Shown: positions 42,578 through 51,724, numbered from the stretch's first letter. The stretch: DNA of 64,000 bases from JBNAGF01 sp049801055 (GCF_049801055.1 NZ_JBNAGF010000001.1:310001-374000), one strand, 5' to 3'. Numbers and translations: made by a program. The notes: generated by a model from the letters alone, not told the origin.

Positions 42578-43048
42578 CTACAGCGGCTCCTCGATGATGT
42601 GGTCTTCCCATTCGTCTTCGGGTGTTTCGAATTCGGACACCGTGCGACCGCGGACCGAGACTCCCGCCGAATGCACCGTTTCCGCAGAGCCCGAAATCAA
42701 TGGGTGCCAGTCATAGAGCGGTTTGCCTTCCCACAGCAGGCGATATGCGCAGGTTTGAGGCATCCAATAGGCATGGCTGTCCAGGTTATCGGGTTTCAGC
42801 ACGATGCATTCAGGCACGAACTGATGGCGGATGTCATATTGGGTGCAGCGGCAACTTTCGTCGTCCAGCAACCGGCACGCAACACAGGTCAGAGCCACTT
42901 CGCCGCTGTCTTCGTCTTCGAGTTTGTTCAGGCAACATTTGCCGCAACCATCGCATAGGGCTTCCCATTCCTGTTGGTTCAACTTGTTCAGCCGCTTGCG
43001 CTCCCAGAACCGGGGCGCCAGTCCTTTGCGCTGGATCGGATCGTTCAT
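42578..43048 (-). CDS. YcgN-family cysteine-cluster protein
   Basis: A 156-residue cytoplasmic protein with two cysteine groups: LCDGCGKCC (C32, C35, C38, C39) and CVACRLLDDESCRC (C55, C58, C66, C68), plus C81 and C97. This arrangement belongs to the UPF0260/YcgN family and the wider putative zinc- or iron-chelating (YkgJ-like) group. The role is unknown. The start overlaps the ribF stop (ATGA), placing it in the ribF operon. Confidence 0.87.
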   Translation of the reverse strand: MNDPIQRKGLAPRFWERKRLNKLNQQEWEALCDGCGKCCLNKLEDEDSGEVALTCVACRLLDDESCRCTQYDIRHQFVPECIVLKPDNLDSHAYWMPQTCAYRLLWEGKPLYDWHPLISGSAETVHSAGVSVRGRTVSEFETPEDEWEDHIIEEPL

Positions 43049-44022
43049 GTTGTTTTGGTGGTCAGCGGCCCGGATGCCGGGCGGCGCTGGCAGTGTCCGG
43101 AGAGGATGTCACGCGACTGTGCGCAGTCTATCTGCATCTGGGCAGTCAACTCATCGACGCTGTCGAATTTCTGCTCGCCGCGCAGGTATTCCACCAACCC
43201 AACAGAAAGAGTGGCGCCATAGAGGTCGCCAGAGAAATCGAACAGGAACGTTTCCAGATTGGCGCGGTTCTCGCCAAACATGGGGCGCACACCCAGAGAA
43301 GCCGCTCCGTGATAGCTGCCGGCATGCGGCCCGTCGAGAACATCGACCAGAACGGCGTAGACACCGAAACGAGGTGGGTGAAGCCCCTCGATGGACATGT
43401 TTGCAGTGGGAAAGCCGAGCTCGCGACCGCGTTGTTCGCCGCCAATGACTTCTCCCTCGATCCGATGCCAGTGACCCAGCATCCCGGCGGCGTCACTTGG
43501 GCGCCCTTCGCTAAGCGCATTGCGGATCGCTGTCGACGACACAACGTCAGCGGAATGGGCCATCAGTGGCGCAATGGTGACGCCAAACCCCATCTCCTCG
43601 CCGAACCGCACAAGATCCAGCGCGTCACCGCTGCGGCCCTTTCCGAAGCAGAAGTCGGCCCCGACCACCACATGGGCAAGTCCCAGCCCTTCGGCAATGA
43701 CCGAGCGAGCGAACTCTTCCGGCATCAGGCTGGCCAGACCGGAGTTAAAGTTCAATTCGTACAGCTTCTCGACGCCAAGCTTGGCCAGTCGATGCGCCCG
43801 CGCTTCGGAACGCATCAGACGAAAAGGCGGAGCGGATGGCGCGAAAAACTCGCGGGGGTGCGGCTCAAAGGTCATCACGCCCAGCGGTGCCTCCGGCGCG
43901 GCGGTCCGCGCCAGTTCGATGACCGACTGATGCCCCAGATGCACGCCGTCAAAGTTACCGATGGCGGCACTTGCCCCCCGGTCCTGTTCTTCGACGAATT
44001 GATGATCCCGAATTACTCGCAT
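43045..44022 (-). CDS. ribF: Bifunctional riboflavin kinase/FAD synthetase
   Basis: Converts riboflavin to FMN and then FAD. The 325 residues carry the nucleotidyltransferase half with GNFDGVHLGH (22-31), FEPHPREFF and STAIRNALSEGR, then the kinase half with GRELGFPTANM (about 202) and GVYAVLVDVLDG. I use the ATG at 44022; a further in-frame TTG at 44058 is unlikely. The upstream 146 bases contain no recognisable FMN riboswitch. It heads a small operon with ycgN and the threonine aldolase gene. Confidence 0.93.
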   Translation of the reverse strand: MRVIRDHQFVEEQDRGASAAIGNFDGVHLGHQSVIELARTAAPEAPLGVMTFEPHPREFFAPSAPPFRLMRSEARAHRLAKLGVEKLYELNFNSGLASLMPEEFARSVIAEGLGLAHVVVGADFCFGKGRSGDALDLVRFGEEMGFGVTIAPLMAHSADVVSSTAIRNALSEGRPSDAAGMLGHWHRIEGEVIGGEQRGRELGFPTANMSIEGLHPPRFGVYAVLVDVLDGPHAGSYHGAASLGVRPMFGENRANLETFLFDFSGDLYGATLSVGLVEYLRGEQKFDSVDELTAQMQIDCAQSRDILSGHCQRRPASGPLTTKTT

Positions 44023-44168
44023 GGAGGCATGCCTAACTGCCCTGAACCGGCTGTTCAAGCGACCACTGTGGGGCTATGTGCAGCGAAGGGTGAAACAGGA
44101 CGTGACGGAATCGCGCTTGAGTTGAAGTCGGGGGAGGCGACTGGCTGTTCCGGAACCTTGGGGGCGGG

Positions 44169-44612
44169 TCAGTCGAACTTGCGCGACGGGGCCAGCACCA
44201 TCGCTTCGCCGATCAGAACCTTCTTGCCATCGACTGAGCAGTGACAATCGAGCTTTACGCGACGCTTGCCGACGTCGATATCGACGACCTTGACCTCGGC
44301 ATAGACCATGTCACCCGGGCGCACCGGGGCCAGAAACTTCAGCGACTGACCCATATAGACCGTTCCGTGACCCGGCAGTTGTTCGCCAATGACTGCCGAG
44401 ATCAACCCGGCTGTCAGCATCCCGTGCGCAATACGCCCTTCAAAGATCGTGTCACGGGCATAATCGTCATCAAGATGCACCGGGTTCCGGTCTGTCGAGA
44501 CCTGCGCGAACATCTCGATATCTTCATCGGTCACCACTTTTCTGAGGTAGCGACTCATACCCATTTCGATGTCTTCGATGCAGATCGTTCCGCGCGGCAG
44601 GTTGTCCAACAT
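44169..44612 (-). CDS. MaoC-like hot-dog dehydratase
   Basis: A 147-residue hot-dog-fold protein with the hydratase motif STDRNPVHLDDDYA (about 38-51), where Asp and His are catalytic in (R)-specific enoyl-CoA hydratases such as PhaJ, followed by GRIAHGMLTAGLISAVIGEQLPG. The full motif suggests an active (R)-enoyl-CoA hydratase, perhaps for polyhydroxyalkanoate or fatty-acid metabolism. AGAGGGCATC precedes the ATG. No phaC is nearby. Confidence 0.87.
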   Translation of the reverse strand: MLDNLPRGTICIEDIEMGMSRYLRKVVTDEDIEMFAQVSTDRNPVHLDDDYARDTIFEGRIAHGMLTAGLISAVIGEQLPGHGTVYMGQSLKFLAPVRPGDMVYAEVKVVDIDVGKRRVKLDCHCSVDGKKVLIGEAMVLAPSRKFD

Positions 44613-44726
44613 GATGCCCTCTCAGTTCATCGCCAAATGGACGGGTGAGTAATATTGCGTCGCCCTCTTGGTGCATTCTGGCAACTTTATTACTTCGCAG
44701 GCGCAGAAAATCAAGCTCTAATTGCA

Positions 44727-45602
44727 CTACCGCAACTGGCCGATTGTATATGTCGGATTTGATTTTTCCTCGTCCAGATAGGCGCTTAAGGCAGCTGCAT
44801 CCGGGTCTGTCGCGGTTTTTGTTTCCGCAGCGGCCAATCCTCCGGAAATGAACAGGGAATCGATACCTTCGCCCATGCCTCCGGCAATGTCGGTATGAAT
44901 GCCGTCCCCGATGGCAAGAATCTCGCCGTCGCCGATATCCACGCCGAGGCTCGACAGCCGACGCCGGGCTAGATCGTAGATTGGGGGATGCGGCTTGCCA
45001 AAAAAAAGGCTCTCACCACCCATCTCCGTATAAAGGCGCGCTAGGGCACCGGCGCACCATTCCCGTGTTTCACCTCGGTCAACGACGATGTCAGGATTTG
45101 CGCAAAGCAACTTGAGGCCCTTCTGCTTTGCATAGAGAAAATCGGCCCGGTTCACGTCGGGATCCGCCATCGGATCGAACGGCCCGCAACAGACGATGCC
45201 TTCGGCTTCCTGCAGGGGAACACGCGTGATTTCAACCGGGTCTTCCAGAATGTGCAGCGGTTCGAAAAAGCCGGCGTCGCGATCCCATTCGCCCATGAAA
45301 TAGACGTTGGTGCCGACAGCGCCCCGGAACATGGCCGAACGCGCGCTGTCGCCACTGGTGGCGATCGTGTCATAGGCATCTTCGGGCACGCCGAACTGCA
45401 CGAGCTGGGTGGCGACACCGGCGCGCGGCTTGGGCGAATTGGTCACCAGCACCACGATTCCGCCGTTGGCGCGATAGGTCTGCAAGGCCGAAACCGCCTC
45501 GGGAAAGGCCTGAACGCCATTGTGAACACAGCCCCAGAGATCGACGAACAGGGCGCGGTAACTGGTGGAAATCTCTGCGAGGGAAGAAACGATCTGGGTC
45601 AT
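44727..45602 (-). CDS. HAD-superfamily class IIA hydrolase (TIGR01459 type)
   Basis: A 291-residue HAD phosphatase with the nucleophile motif LFVDLWGCVHNG (about 18-29), where Asp21 replaces the usual DxDG layout as in the TIGR01459 group, VLVTNSPKPRAG (motif II), FFGKPHPPIYDLA (motif III Lys) and ILAIGDGIHTDIAGG (motif IV Asp pair). The cap position after motif II fits class IIA. The substrate is unknown; relatives act on small phosphomonoesters. It lies between the MaoC and PLP genes, all on the minus strand, but gaps make an operon uncertain. Confidence 0.85.
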   Translation of the reverse strand: MTQIVSSLAEISTSYRALFVDLWGCVHNGVQAFPEAVSALQTYRANGGIVVLVTNSPKPRAGVATQLVQFGVPEDAYDTIATSGDSARSAMFRGAVGTNVYFMGEWDRDAGFFEPLHILEDPVEITRVPLQEAEGIVCCGPFDPMADPDVNRADFLYAKQKGLKLLCANPDIVVDRGETREWCAGALARLYTEMGGESLFFGKPHPPIYDLARRRLSSLGVDIGDGEILAIGDGIHTDIAGGMGEGIDSLFISGGLAAAETKTATDPDAAALSAYLDEEKSNPTYTIGQLR

Positions 45603-45691
45603 GGTTCGGTCCGAAAATCAGTGAATACAGTCCGCAGTGGTATGGCAAAGCATAACCGGCTGCACCAGAGATATCCCGTGAGTAGGCCCTT

Positions 45692-46615
45692 TCAGCCAAA
45701 AATATGCCCGCCGAGATACTTGGATCCGCTGTCGCAGCCCAGCGTCACAACCCGTTTTCCACGCCCCAGCTGCCTTGCATAGCCGATCGCGGCCACGACG
45801 TTCAGACCGGTGGACCCGCCGCAGAACAGCCCCTCTTCTCTGGCCAGCCTGCGGCACACGTCAAACGCGTCTTCCTGATCTATGGCCCGTGTTTCGCTGA
45901 GCAGGTTTCGGTCCAGGAACGGAGGGTAGAACCCGACCCCGACACCTTCGACCTTGTGCGGACCGCCGGTTCCCGTGGTCAGCAGCGGAGACTGCAGCGG
46001 CTCTAGCGCCACGACGTCAGGGCGGCACCCGGCGGCCACCAAACCGTCCAGCGCGCCCATCAGGGCGGCGCCGGTGCCGACCGCGGAACAGAACAGGTCG
46101 ATTTCGGAATCGAGCGAATCGGCGATCTCGCGTCCCATGGGATTGTAACCGGCGCGCACGTCCGGCGACCCGAACTGGTCGGCATAGAAGCTGCCCGGCT
46201 TTGCGGCCAATGCGTAGGCGCGGGATTTCATGCGCTGAATCAGCTCGGGCGTGATTGTTCCGTCGCTGGGTTCGACAAGAACTTCGGCGCCATAGGCTAC
46301 CATCGACTTTCGTTTGCTTTCGGAAAACGCATCGGAGAACACGGCCGTGAACTTCAGGCCAAGCACGGCTGCTGCAAAGGCCAAAGCGGTTCCTGTGCTG
46401 CCGCCCGTGTATTCAACGACCCGATCACCGGGCTTAACTGCGCCGCGTTCCAGTGCCCGGGTCAGGACCGACACGGCCATCCTGTCTTTGTAGGACCCTG
46501 TGGGGTTTCCGGATTCAAGCTTGACCCAGACTTCTGCCGCATCGTCTGGCACGACCTGTTCAAGGCGAATGATCGGGGTGTTTCCCACGGCCGATAACAT
46601 GTTTGCGCGAGACAT
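45692..46615 (-). CDS. Cysteine synthase-like PLP enzyme (fold type II)
   Basis: A 307-residue member of the tryptophan synthase beta superfamily. The cofactor lysine lies in NPTGSYKDRMA (about 37-47), with the phosphate loop EYTGGSTGTALAFAA and CGGSTGLNVVAA near the end. O-acetylserine sulfhydrylases usually read SVKDR at this point; the SYKDRMA form belongs to a side group whose substrate is less clear. It may be cystathionine beta-synthase-like or act on another amino acid. CAGGAG precedes the ATG. Confidence 0.82.
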   Translation of the reverse strand: MSRANMLSAVGNTPIIRLEQVVPDDAAEVWVKLESGNPTGSYKDRMAVSVLTRALERGAVKPGDRVVEYTGGSTGTALAFAAAVLGLKFTAVFSDAFSESKRKSMVAYGAEVLVEPSDGTITPELIQRMKSRAYALAAKPGSFYADQFGSPDVRAGYNPMGREIADSLDSEIDLFCSAVGTGAALMGALDGLVAAGCRPDVVALEPLQSPLLTTGTGGPHKVEGVGVGFYPPFLDRNLLSETRAIDQEDAFDVCRRLAREEGLFCGGSTGLNVVAAIGYARQLGRGKRVVTLGCDSGSKYLGGHIFG

Positions 46616-46720
46616 GGCGGTGCTCCTGCAATCCTGTCTGGCACCATCTTAGACCGGCGAAACTGTCTGAGCAAAATCGTGGCTTGCTCGCGCGGAAATT
46701 CGCCTTGCAAGGCGATCCAC

Positions 46721-46749
46721 CAAAAAAGAGGGCGCCAATATTGGCGCCC
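46721..46749 (-). terminator. Intrinsic terminator of ppaC
   Basis: A perfect 20-base palindrome GGGCGCCAATATTGGCGCCC (46730-46749). On the minus strand it is followed by TCTTTTTTGG, an almost pure T-run. It starts 24 bases after the ppaC stop. Confidence 0.88.
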
Positions 46750-46773
46750 TTGTCGTCGGAGTTGCGTGGGCAA

Positions 46774-47694
46774 TCAGACCTTGAGGTTCGGAATGATCTG
46801 TTTCTTCCGGCTGACCACGCCCGGCAGGACAACGGTGTCACCGCCTGCATCGGCATCAAAGCTCTTTTTTGCCACGGCTTTAACAAGGTCGTTCGGCACC
46901 AGAAGTGTCGATTCCTCGTTGAGAATGTCCACGACGAAGAGCAGAACCTGATCAACACCGTCCTCGGAGGCCACGGTGGTCATGGCTTCGGCCAGCGCGG
47001 CCTTGCGGTCCAGCACGGTTGCAGGAGAGGTGGTCTCCAGAACCGAAACCCGGAACTTGGTTCCGTCCACTTCGTATTCTTTCGAATCCATGCGCAGCAG
47101 TTCGGCGTCCGAAAAGGCCGACACGTCGGACTTGGCCGCGAACATTTCGGCGGCGTAGTCGGGAATCGAAATTCCGAGTTCGGCCGCCAGACCTTCGGCG
47201 ACCTTGCGATCGTGGTCTGTCGTGGTAGGCGAGCGGAATTCAAGCGTATCGCTTAGAATACAGGTCAGCATGGCGCATTTTACCGCGTCTGGCATCTTGG
47301 CCACATCTCCACCAATCAGGTCATACATGATGGTTGCAGTGCAAGCCACGGGCCGGATGGTGATGTCGATCGGCCCCTTCGTCTCGAGGCCGCCAACGAG
47401 CTTGTGGTGGTCAATGATGGCCTGAACGTCCGCGCCGTTGATGTTGGCAGGCAGTTCGGCTGGGTTGTTGGTATCCACTACGACGCAGGGCTGGCCGTCG
47501 GCCACATCTGAAATGATCTCGGGCTTGTCGAGGTTCCAGCGCTCCAGCATGAAGGTGGCTTCGGTGTTGGGTTCACCCAGCAGCTTGGGTTCGGCCGCGA
47601 TGCCTTTGACCTCGTTCAGGTACCATGCCCAGATGATCGGCGAGCCGGTCGAGTCGGTGTCGGGGGATTTATGTCCGAAGACTTGCATCGTCAT
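46774..47694 (-). CDS. ppaC: Manganese-dependent inorganic pyrophosphatase (family II)
   Basis: Hydrolyses pyrophosphate in the cytoplasm. The 306-residue DHH-family enzyme has the metal-binding GHKSPDTDSTGSP (about 7-19), VVVDTNNPAE, the DHH motif IIDHHKLVGG (about 93) and the C-terminal DHHA2 domain ending SRKKQIIPNLKV. Family II enzymes are far more active than family I and use Mn or Co. AGGAAACTGAC lies before the ATG; an ATG two codons later is possible. Confidence 0.95.
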   Translation of the reverse strand: MTMQVFGHKSPDTDSTGSPIIWAWYLNEVKGIAAEPKLLGEPNTEATFMLERWNLDKPEIISDVADGQPCVVVDTNNPAELPANINGADVQAIIDHHKLVGGLETKGPIDITIRPVACTATIMYDLIGGDVAKMPDAVKCAMLTCILSDTLEFRSPTTTDHDRKVAEGLAAELGISIPDYAAEMFAAKSDVSAFSDAELLRMDSKEYEVDGTKFRVSVLETTSPATVLDRKAALAEAMTTVASEDGVDQVLLFVVDILNEESTLLVPNDLVKAVAKKSFDADAGGDTVVLPGVVSRKKQIIPNLKV

Positions 47695-47835
47695 GTCAGT
47701 TTCCTGCGTTCAGAGAATTTTGCGCGCGTTATAGGGTGGGCTACTGGCGTTGTCACCGGCAGCTATGGTGTCAAATAGACGCGATGGTCGGTATTCGCTA
47801 GGTTTCCGAAACGGCAGGCAGGACGGACCATTGAA

Positions 47836-48507
47836 ATGGACAGAGAGCAGGACCTCTACCCCCCGGTAAAAGCACTTCTCGAAGGACAGGGGTATACGGT
47901 CAAGGGAGAGATCGGAGCGGCCGATGTGGTCGCCCGCCGCGCAGATGAGCCGCCGGTTATTGTCGAACTGAAATTGCGCTTTTCGCTGACGCTTTTTCAT
48001 CAGGCCATCGCGCGCATGAGCGTCTCAGATCTGGTTTATGTCGCTGTGCTGCGGCCAAAGGGGCGCAGTGCCCGGCGGTCGCTCAAGGACAATCTTTCGC
48101 TGTGCCGACGGCTGGGGCTCGGGCTGATGACAGTCAGACCCGATGGCCGGGTCGACGTGCATTGCGACCCCGGCCCGTACCGGCCGCGCAAGTCAAAAGT
48201 TCGCCAGACCAGACTGCTGCGGGAATTTGACCGGCTGGAAGGCGACCCGAATGCAGGTGGGGCGACGCGACATGGGATCGTGACAGCCTATCGGCAGGAT
48301 GCTTTGCGCTGCGCGGCGCATCTGGCCGGCGCCGGCCCATGCAAGGGGGCGGACGTCGCCGCCGCCACCGGAGTGGCAACGGCCACACGGCTCATGCGGG
48401 ACAACCACTATGGCTGGTTTCACAAGGTTTCGACCGGCGTCTATGACCTGTCTGAAACAGGGCAGGAGGGCCTGAAACACTGGGCCTATAGCTGGGATCA
48501 CGAATGA
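47836..48507 (+). CDS. DUF2161 protein, PD-(D/E)XK nuclease-like
   Basis: A 223-residue protein. GAADVVARR followed by PPVIVELKLRF gives the D(x)nExK core (Asp30, Glu44, Lys46) of PD-(D/E)XK phosphodiesterases, as described for DUF2161. The C-terminal part (about 150-215, RQDALRCAAHL, VAAATGVATATRLMRDN, FHKVSTGVYDLSETG) reads like a winged-helix fold. Nucleic-acid cleavage is therefore plausible but unproven. It ends about 25 bases before the groES promoter and is divergent from ppaC. Confidence 0.75.
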   Translation: MDREQDLYPPVKALLEGQGYTVKGEIGAADVVARRADEPPVIVELKLRFSLTLFHQAIARMSVSDLVYVAVLRPKGRSARRSLKDNLSLCRRLGLGLMTVRPDGRVDVHCDPGPYRPRKSKVRQTRLLREFDRLEGDPNAGGATRHGIVTAYRQDALRCAAHLAGAGPCKGADVAAATGVATATRLMRDNHYGWFHKVSTGVYDLSETGQEGLKHWAYSWDHE

Positions 48508-48531
48508 GTGAAATTTTTGTGCGATGAGGCG

Positions 48532-48560
48532 TTGACAGATGCCGGATCTGTCCCTAGCTA
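48532..48560 (+). promoter_or_regulatory. groESL promoter
   Basis: A consensus TTGACA (48532-48537), 17 bases, then TAGCTA (48555-48560), a moderate -10. The CIRCE operator begins eight bases downstream, which is the usual arrangement for HrcA control. Confidence 0.7.
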
Positions 48561-48567
48561 TTCGCCG

Positions 48568-48594
48568 TTGGCACTCGCCTCGAGTGAGTGCTAA
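48568..48594 (+). promoter_or_regulatory. CIRCE operator
   Basis: TTGGCACTC, nine bases, GAGTGCTAA matches the CIRCE consensus TTAGCACTC-N9-GAGTGCTAA with one change (A to G at the third base). HrcA binds this element and represses groESL until heat stress. Confidence 0.93.
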
Positions 48595-48661
48595 TGATCC
48601 TCGGGCTGGGAGAGCCGGGATCTAAATGGAAATCAAACTTTGAGCCCAAGGAGCTGCAAAG

Positions 48662-48949
48662 ATGGCATTGAAACCGCTTCATGACCGTGTGCTGGTTCGT
48701 CGCGTAGAAAGCGACGAAAAAACCGCAGGCGGACTGATCATTCCTGACAGCGCAAAAGAAAAGCCCAGCGAAGGCGAAGTCGTCTCAACCGGCGAAGGCG
48801 CGCGCAAGGACAGCGGCGAGCTGATCGCGATGGCTGTCAAAGCCGGTGACAAGATCCTGTTCGGCAAATGGTCGGGCACCGAGGTCCAAGTCGACGGCGA
48901 AGAGCTGCTGATGATGAAAGAAAGCGACATCATGGGGATCATCGAGTAA
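48662..48949 (+). CDS. groES: Co-chaperonin GroES
   Basis: The 95-residue lid of the GroEL folding chamber, with KPLHDRVLVRR at the start, the GroEL-binding mobile loop ESDEKTAGGLIIPDSAKEKP (17-36) and GDKILFGKWSGTEV. Length and sequence are standard. AAGGAGC precedes the ATG. It is transcribed with groEL from the CIRCE-controlled promoter. Confidence 0.97.
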   Translation: MALKPLHDRVLVRRVESDEKTAGGLIIPDSAKEKPSEGEVVSTGEGARKDSGELIAMAVKAGDKILFGKWSGTEVQVDGEELLMMKESDIMGIIE

Positions 48950-49004
48950 GCGAGAACGCTTTTTCTGATCTTCATTCTCAACAAATTTCTCAAGGAGAAA
49001 CGAC

Positions 49005-50645
49005 ATGTCTGCAAAGGACGTCAAGTTCGATACCGATGCCCGTAACCGTATGCTGGCAGGTGTGAACATCCTGGCCGATGCTGTTAAAGTGACCCTCGGC
49101 CCCAAAGGCCGCAACGTGGTTCTGGACAAATCCTTCGGCGCACCGCGCATCACCAAGGACGGTGTCTCGGTAGCCAAGGAAATCGAACTGGAAGACAAGT
49201 TCGAAAACATGGGCGCGCAGATGGTGAAAGAAGTCGCCAGCCGCACCAATGACGAAGCCGGCGACGGCACCACCACTGCCACCGTTCTGGCTCAGGCCAT
49301 CGTTCGCGAAGGTCTCAAGCAGGTTGCAGCGGGCCTGAACCCGATGGACCTGAAGCGCGGCATCGACCTGGCAACGGCCAAGGTTGTCGAAGGTATCAAG
49401 TCGGCCTCGCGTGAAGTCAAAGACTCCGCAGAAGTTGCTCAGGTTGGCACCATCTCCGCCAATGGCGAAGCAGAAATCGGCCAGCAGATCGCAGACGCGA
49501 TGCAGAAGGTTGGCAACGAAGGCGTCATCACCGTCGAAGAGAACAAGGGTCTGGAAACCGAGACCGATGTTGTCGAAGGCATGCAGTTCGATCGCGGCTA
49601 CCTGTCGCCTTACTTCGTGACCAACGCAGACAAGATGATTGCAGAGCTCGACGACTGCATGGTCCTGCTGCACGAAAAGAAACTGTCCTCGCTGCAGCCG
49701 ATGGTTCCGCTGCTCGAGCAGGTGATCCAGTCGCAAAAGCCGCTGCTGATCATTGCCGAAGACGTCGAAGGCGAAGCGCTGGCGACTCTGGTCGTCAACA
49801 AGTTGCGCGGCGGTCTGAAAATTGCTGCTGTCAAGGCACCGGGCTTCGGCGATCGCCGTAAGGCCATGCTGCAGGACATCGCAATCCTGACCGGCGGTCA
49901 GGTCATCAGCGAAGATCTGGGCATGAAGCTCGAGTCCGTGACCATGGACATGCTGGGCACCGCCAAGAAAATCGAAATCACCAAAGACGAGACCACTATC
50001 GTCGACGGTGCTGGCGAGAAAGCCGAGATCGAAGCACGTGTTGCGCAGATCCGCACTCAGATCGAAGAAACTTCGTCGGACTACGACCGTGAGAAGCTGC
50101 AGGAACGCGTTGCCAAACTGGCAGGCGGTGTTGCCGTTATCCGCGTCGGCGGCATGACCGAAGTTGAAGTGAAAGAGCGTAAGGACCGTGTGGACGATGC
50201 TCTGAACGCAACTCGTGCTGCCGTTCAGGAAGGCGTTGTTGTGGGTGGTGGTGTTGCTCTGGTTCAGGGCGGTAAAGCACTGGACACTCTGGAAGGCGAA
50301 AACGCTGACCAGAATGCAGGTATCAACATCGTTCGTAAGGCAATCGAAGCGCCGCTGCGCCAGATCGCCGAGAACGCGGGTGTCGACGGCGCAGTTGTTG
50401 CTGGCAAAGTCCGCGAAAGCGACGAGGCTGCATTCGGCTTCAATGCTCAGACCGAAGAATATGGCGACATGTTCTCGTTTGGTGTCATCGACCCGGCCAA
50501 GGTTGTCCGGACCGCTCTGGAAGACGCGGCATCGGTTGCCGGCCTGCTGGTTACCACCGAAGCAATGGTTGCCGACAAGCCCGCCAAAGAAGGCGCTGCT
50601 GCACCGGCAATGCCCGACATGGGCGGCATGGGCGGCATGATGTAA
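49005..50645 (+). CDS. groEL: Chaperonin GroEL
   Basis: The 546-residue folding chamber subunit. It begins SAKDVKFDTDARNRMLAGVN, has the ATP-binding TLGPKGRNVVLDKSFG and DGTTTATVLAQAIV (with the catalytic Asp87 region), the signature AAVQEGVVVGGGVAL, and the Gly/Met tail GGMGGMM that lines the ring. AAGGAGA lies before the ATG. Codon use is strongly biased. This is the major housekeeping type. Confidence 0.98.
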   Translation: MSAKDVKFDTDARNRMLAGVNILADAVKVTLGPKGRNVVLDKSFGAPRITKDGVSVAKEIELEDKFENMGAQMVKEVASRTNDEAGDGTTTATVLAQAIVREGLKQVAAGLNPMDLKRGIDLATAKVVEGIKSASREVKDSAEVAQVGTISANGEAEIGQQIADAMQKVGNEGVITVEENKGLETETDVVEGMQFDRGYLSPYFVTNADKMIAELDDCMVLLHEKKLSSLQPMVPLLEQVIQSQKPLLIIAEDVEGEALATLVVNKLRGGLKIAAVKAPGFGDRRKAMLQDIAILTGGQVISEDLGMKLESVTMDMLGTAKKIEITKDETTIVDGAGEKAEIEARVAQIRTQIEETSSDYDREKLQERVAKLAGGVAVIRVGGMTEVEVKERKDRVDDALNATRAAVQEGVVVGGGVALVQGGKALDTLEGENADQNAGINIVRKAIEAPLRQIAENAGVDGAVVAGKVRESDEAAFGFNAQTEEYGDMFSFGVIDPAKVVRTALEDAASVAGLLVTTEAMVADKPAKEGAAAPAMPDMGGMGGMM

Positions 50646-50736
50646 TCAGGTTTCCTGCGGGAAATCTGGTGCAGGTGGCAAGCGCCGGATGGCGAGTTGC
50701 CAAGCCCGATAAGTTCACTGCCGAACACGGCAGAGC

Positions 50737-50760
50737 AAAGGCGCCCTTTGGGGCGCCTTT
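50737..50760. terminator. Terminator between groEL and oxyR (probably bidirectional)
   Basis: AAAGGCGCCC pairs with GGGCGCCTTT across a four-base TTTG loop. A run at one end and T run at the other fit termination in both directions between these convergent genes. Confidence 0.8.
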
Positions 50761-50797
50761 GTCGTTTCAGCGAGCGCTGCCATGATCGCAGACCGGA

Positions 50798-51709
50798 TCA
50801 GATTCTTTCTTTCGGAGCTGAAGGCGGAGCTTCGGCCCTGATCACTTCCGACAAGGTTTCAAGCTGCGGTGCGAGCGGACTGCTCCGGCGCCAGACCATC
50901 CCGACGCTGCGCGTGGGTTGGGGATCGGCAAATCTGGCAACCGTTACCGCCGCAGACCGGGTTTCCACCTCGGTGGCCATCTCAGGTATCAGTGTCACGC
51001 CGAGACCGGCCCCGACCATCTGCACCAGCGTTGACAGCGAACTTCCGTCCAGACCATCGCGTGGGCGGGCGCTGGGTATGTTGCAGAACGACAGAGCCTG
51101 ATCGCGGAAGCAATGGCCTTCTTCGAGCAACAGGAGCCGCATGTCGCGCAGTGAATCGCGGTCGGGCAACGGATTGGCGGCCTCGGTTTCCGGGCGCACC
51201 AGTAGGAAACTCTCGCTGAACAGTTCCACCTCGGTCAGGTCGGACTCCGAAACGGGCAGGGCCAGAATGGCCGTGTCGAGGCGGCCGTCCGAAAGCTCTT
51301 CCAGCAATCTGGATGTCTGAGTTTCGCGGACATGGATGTCGAGCCCGTTGTAACACCGGTCCAGAATCCGGATCAGACGGGGCAGAAGGTAGGGGGCAAT
51401 CGTCGGAATAACGCCCAAACGCAACCGGCCGGTCAGCGTATTGTCTGCAGTGCGGGCCAATTCGCCCAACTCGTCAATCGAGCGCAGGATTCCGCGAACC
51501 CGGCGGGCGCATTTTTCGCCGAAGGGTGTCAGGCCGACTTGTCTTGCGTTTCGCTCGAAAAGCTGTTGGCCCAACGTTTCCTCCAATTCGCGGATCTGGA
51601 CTGACAAGGCTGGTTGCGAAATCGAACAGGCCTCGGCGGCGCGTCCAAAATGGCGATAGCGTGACAGGGTTTCAAAATATCTCAGCTGTCGGAGAGTCAG
51701 ATTGCTCAT
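50798..51709 (-). CDS. oxyR: Hydrogen-peroxide-sensing regulator OxyR
   Basis: LysR-family activator of 303 residues. The helix-turn-helix is at about 18-50 (HFGRAAEACSISQPALSVQIRELE). EEGHCFRDQALSFC places two cysteines nine residues apart, exactly as C199 and C208 of E. coli OxyR, whose disulfide forms on peroxide. It is divergent from katG, its classical target. An inverted repeat lies right before its start. The redox cysteines make the assignment strong. Confidence 0.93.
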   Translation of the reverse strand: MSNLTLRQLRYFETLSRYRHFGRAAEACSISQPALSVQIRELEETLGQQLFERNARQVGLTPFGEKCARRVRGILRSIDELGELARTADNTLTGRLRLGVIPTIAPYLLPRLIRILDRCYNGLDIHVRETQTSRLLEELSDGRLDTAILALPVSESDLTEVELFSESFLLVRPETEAANPLPDRDSLRDMRLLLLEEGHCFRDQALSFCNIPSARPRDGLDGSSLSTLVQMVGAGLGVTLIPEMATEVETRSAAVTVARFADPQPTRSVGMVWRRSSPLAPQLETLSEVIRAEAPPSAPKERI

Positions 51710-51724
51710 AAGAAAAAACTATTG

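Noticed and set aside
42622..44244. Open frame of about 540 codons opposite ycgN and ribF
   Set aside because: It crosses two well-supported minus-strand genes and has low-complexity composition without motifs.
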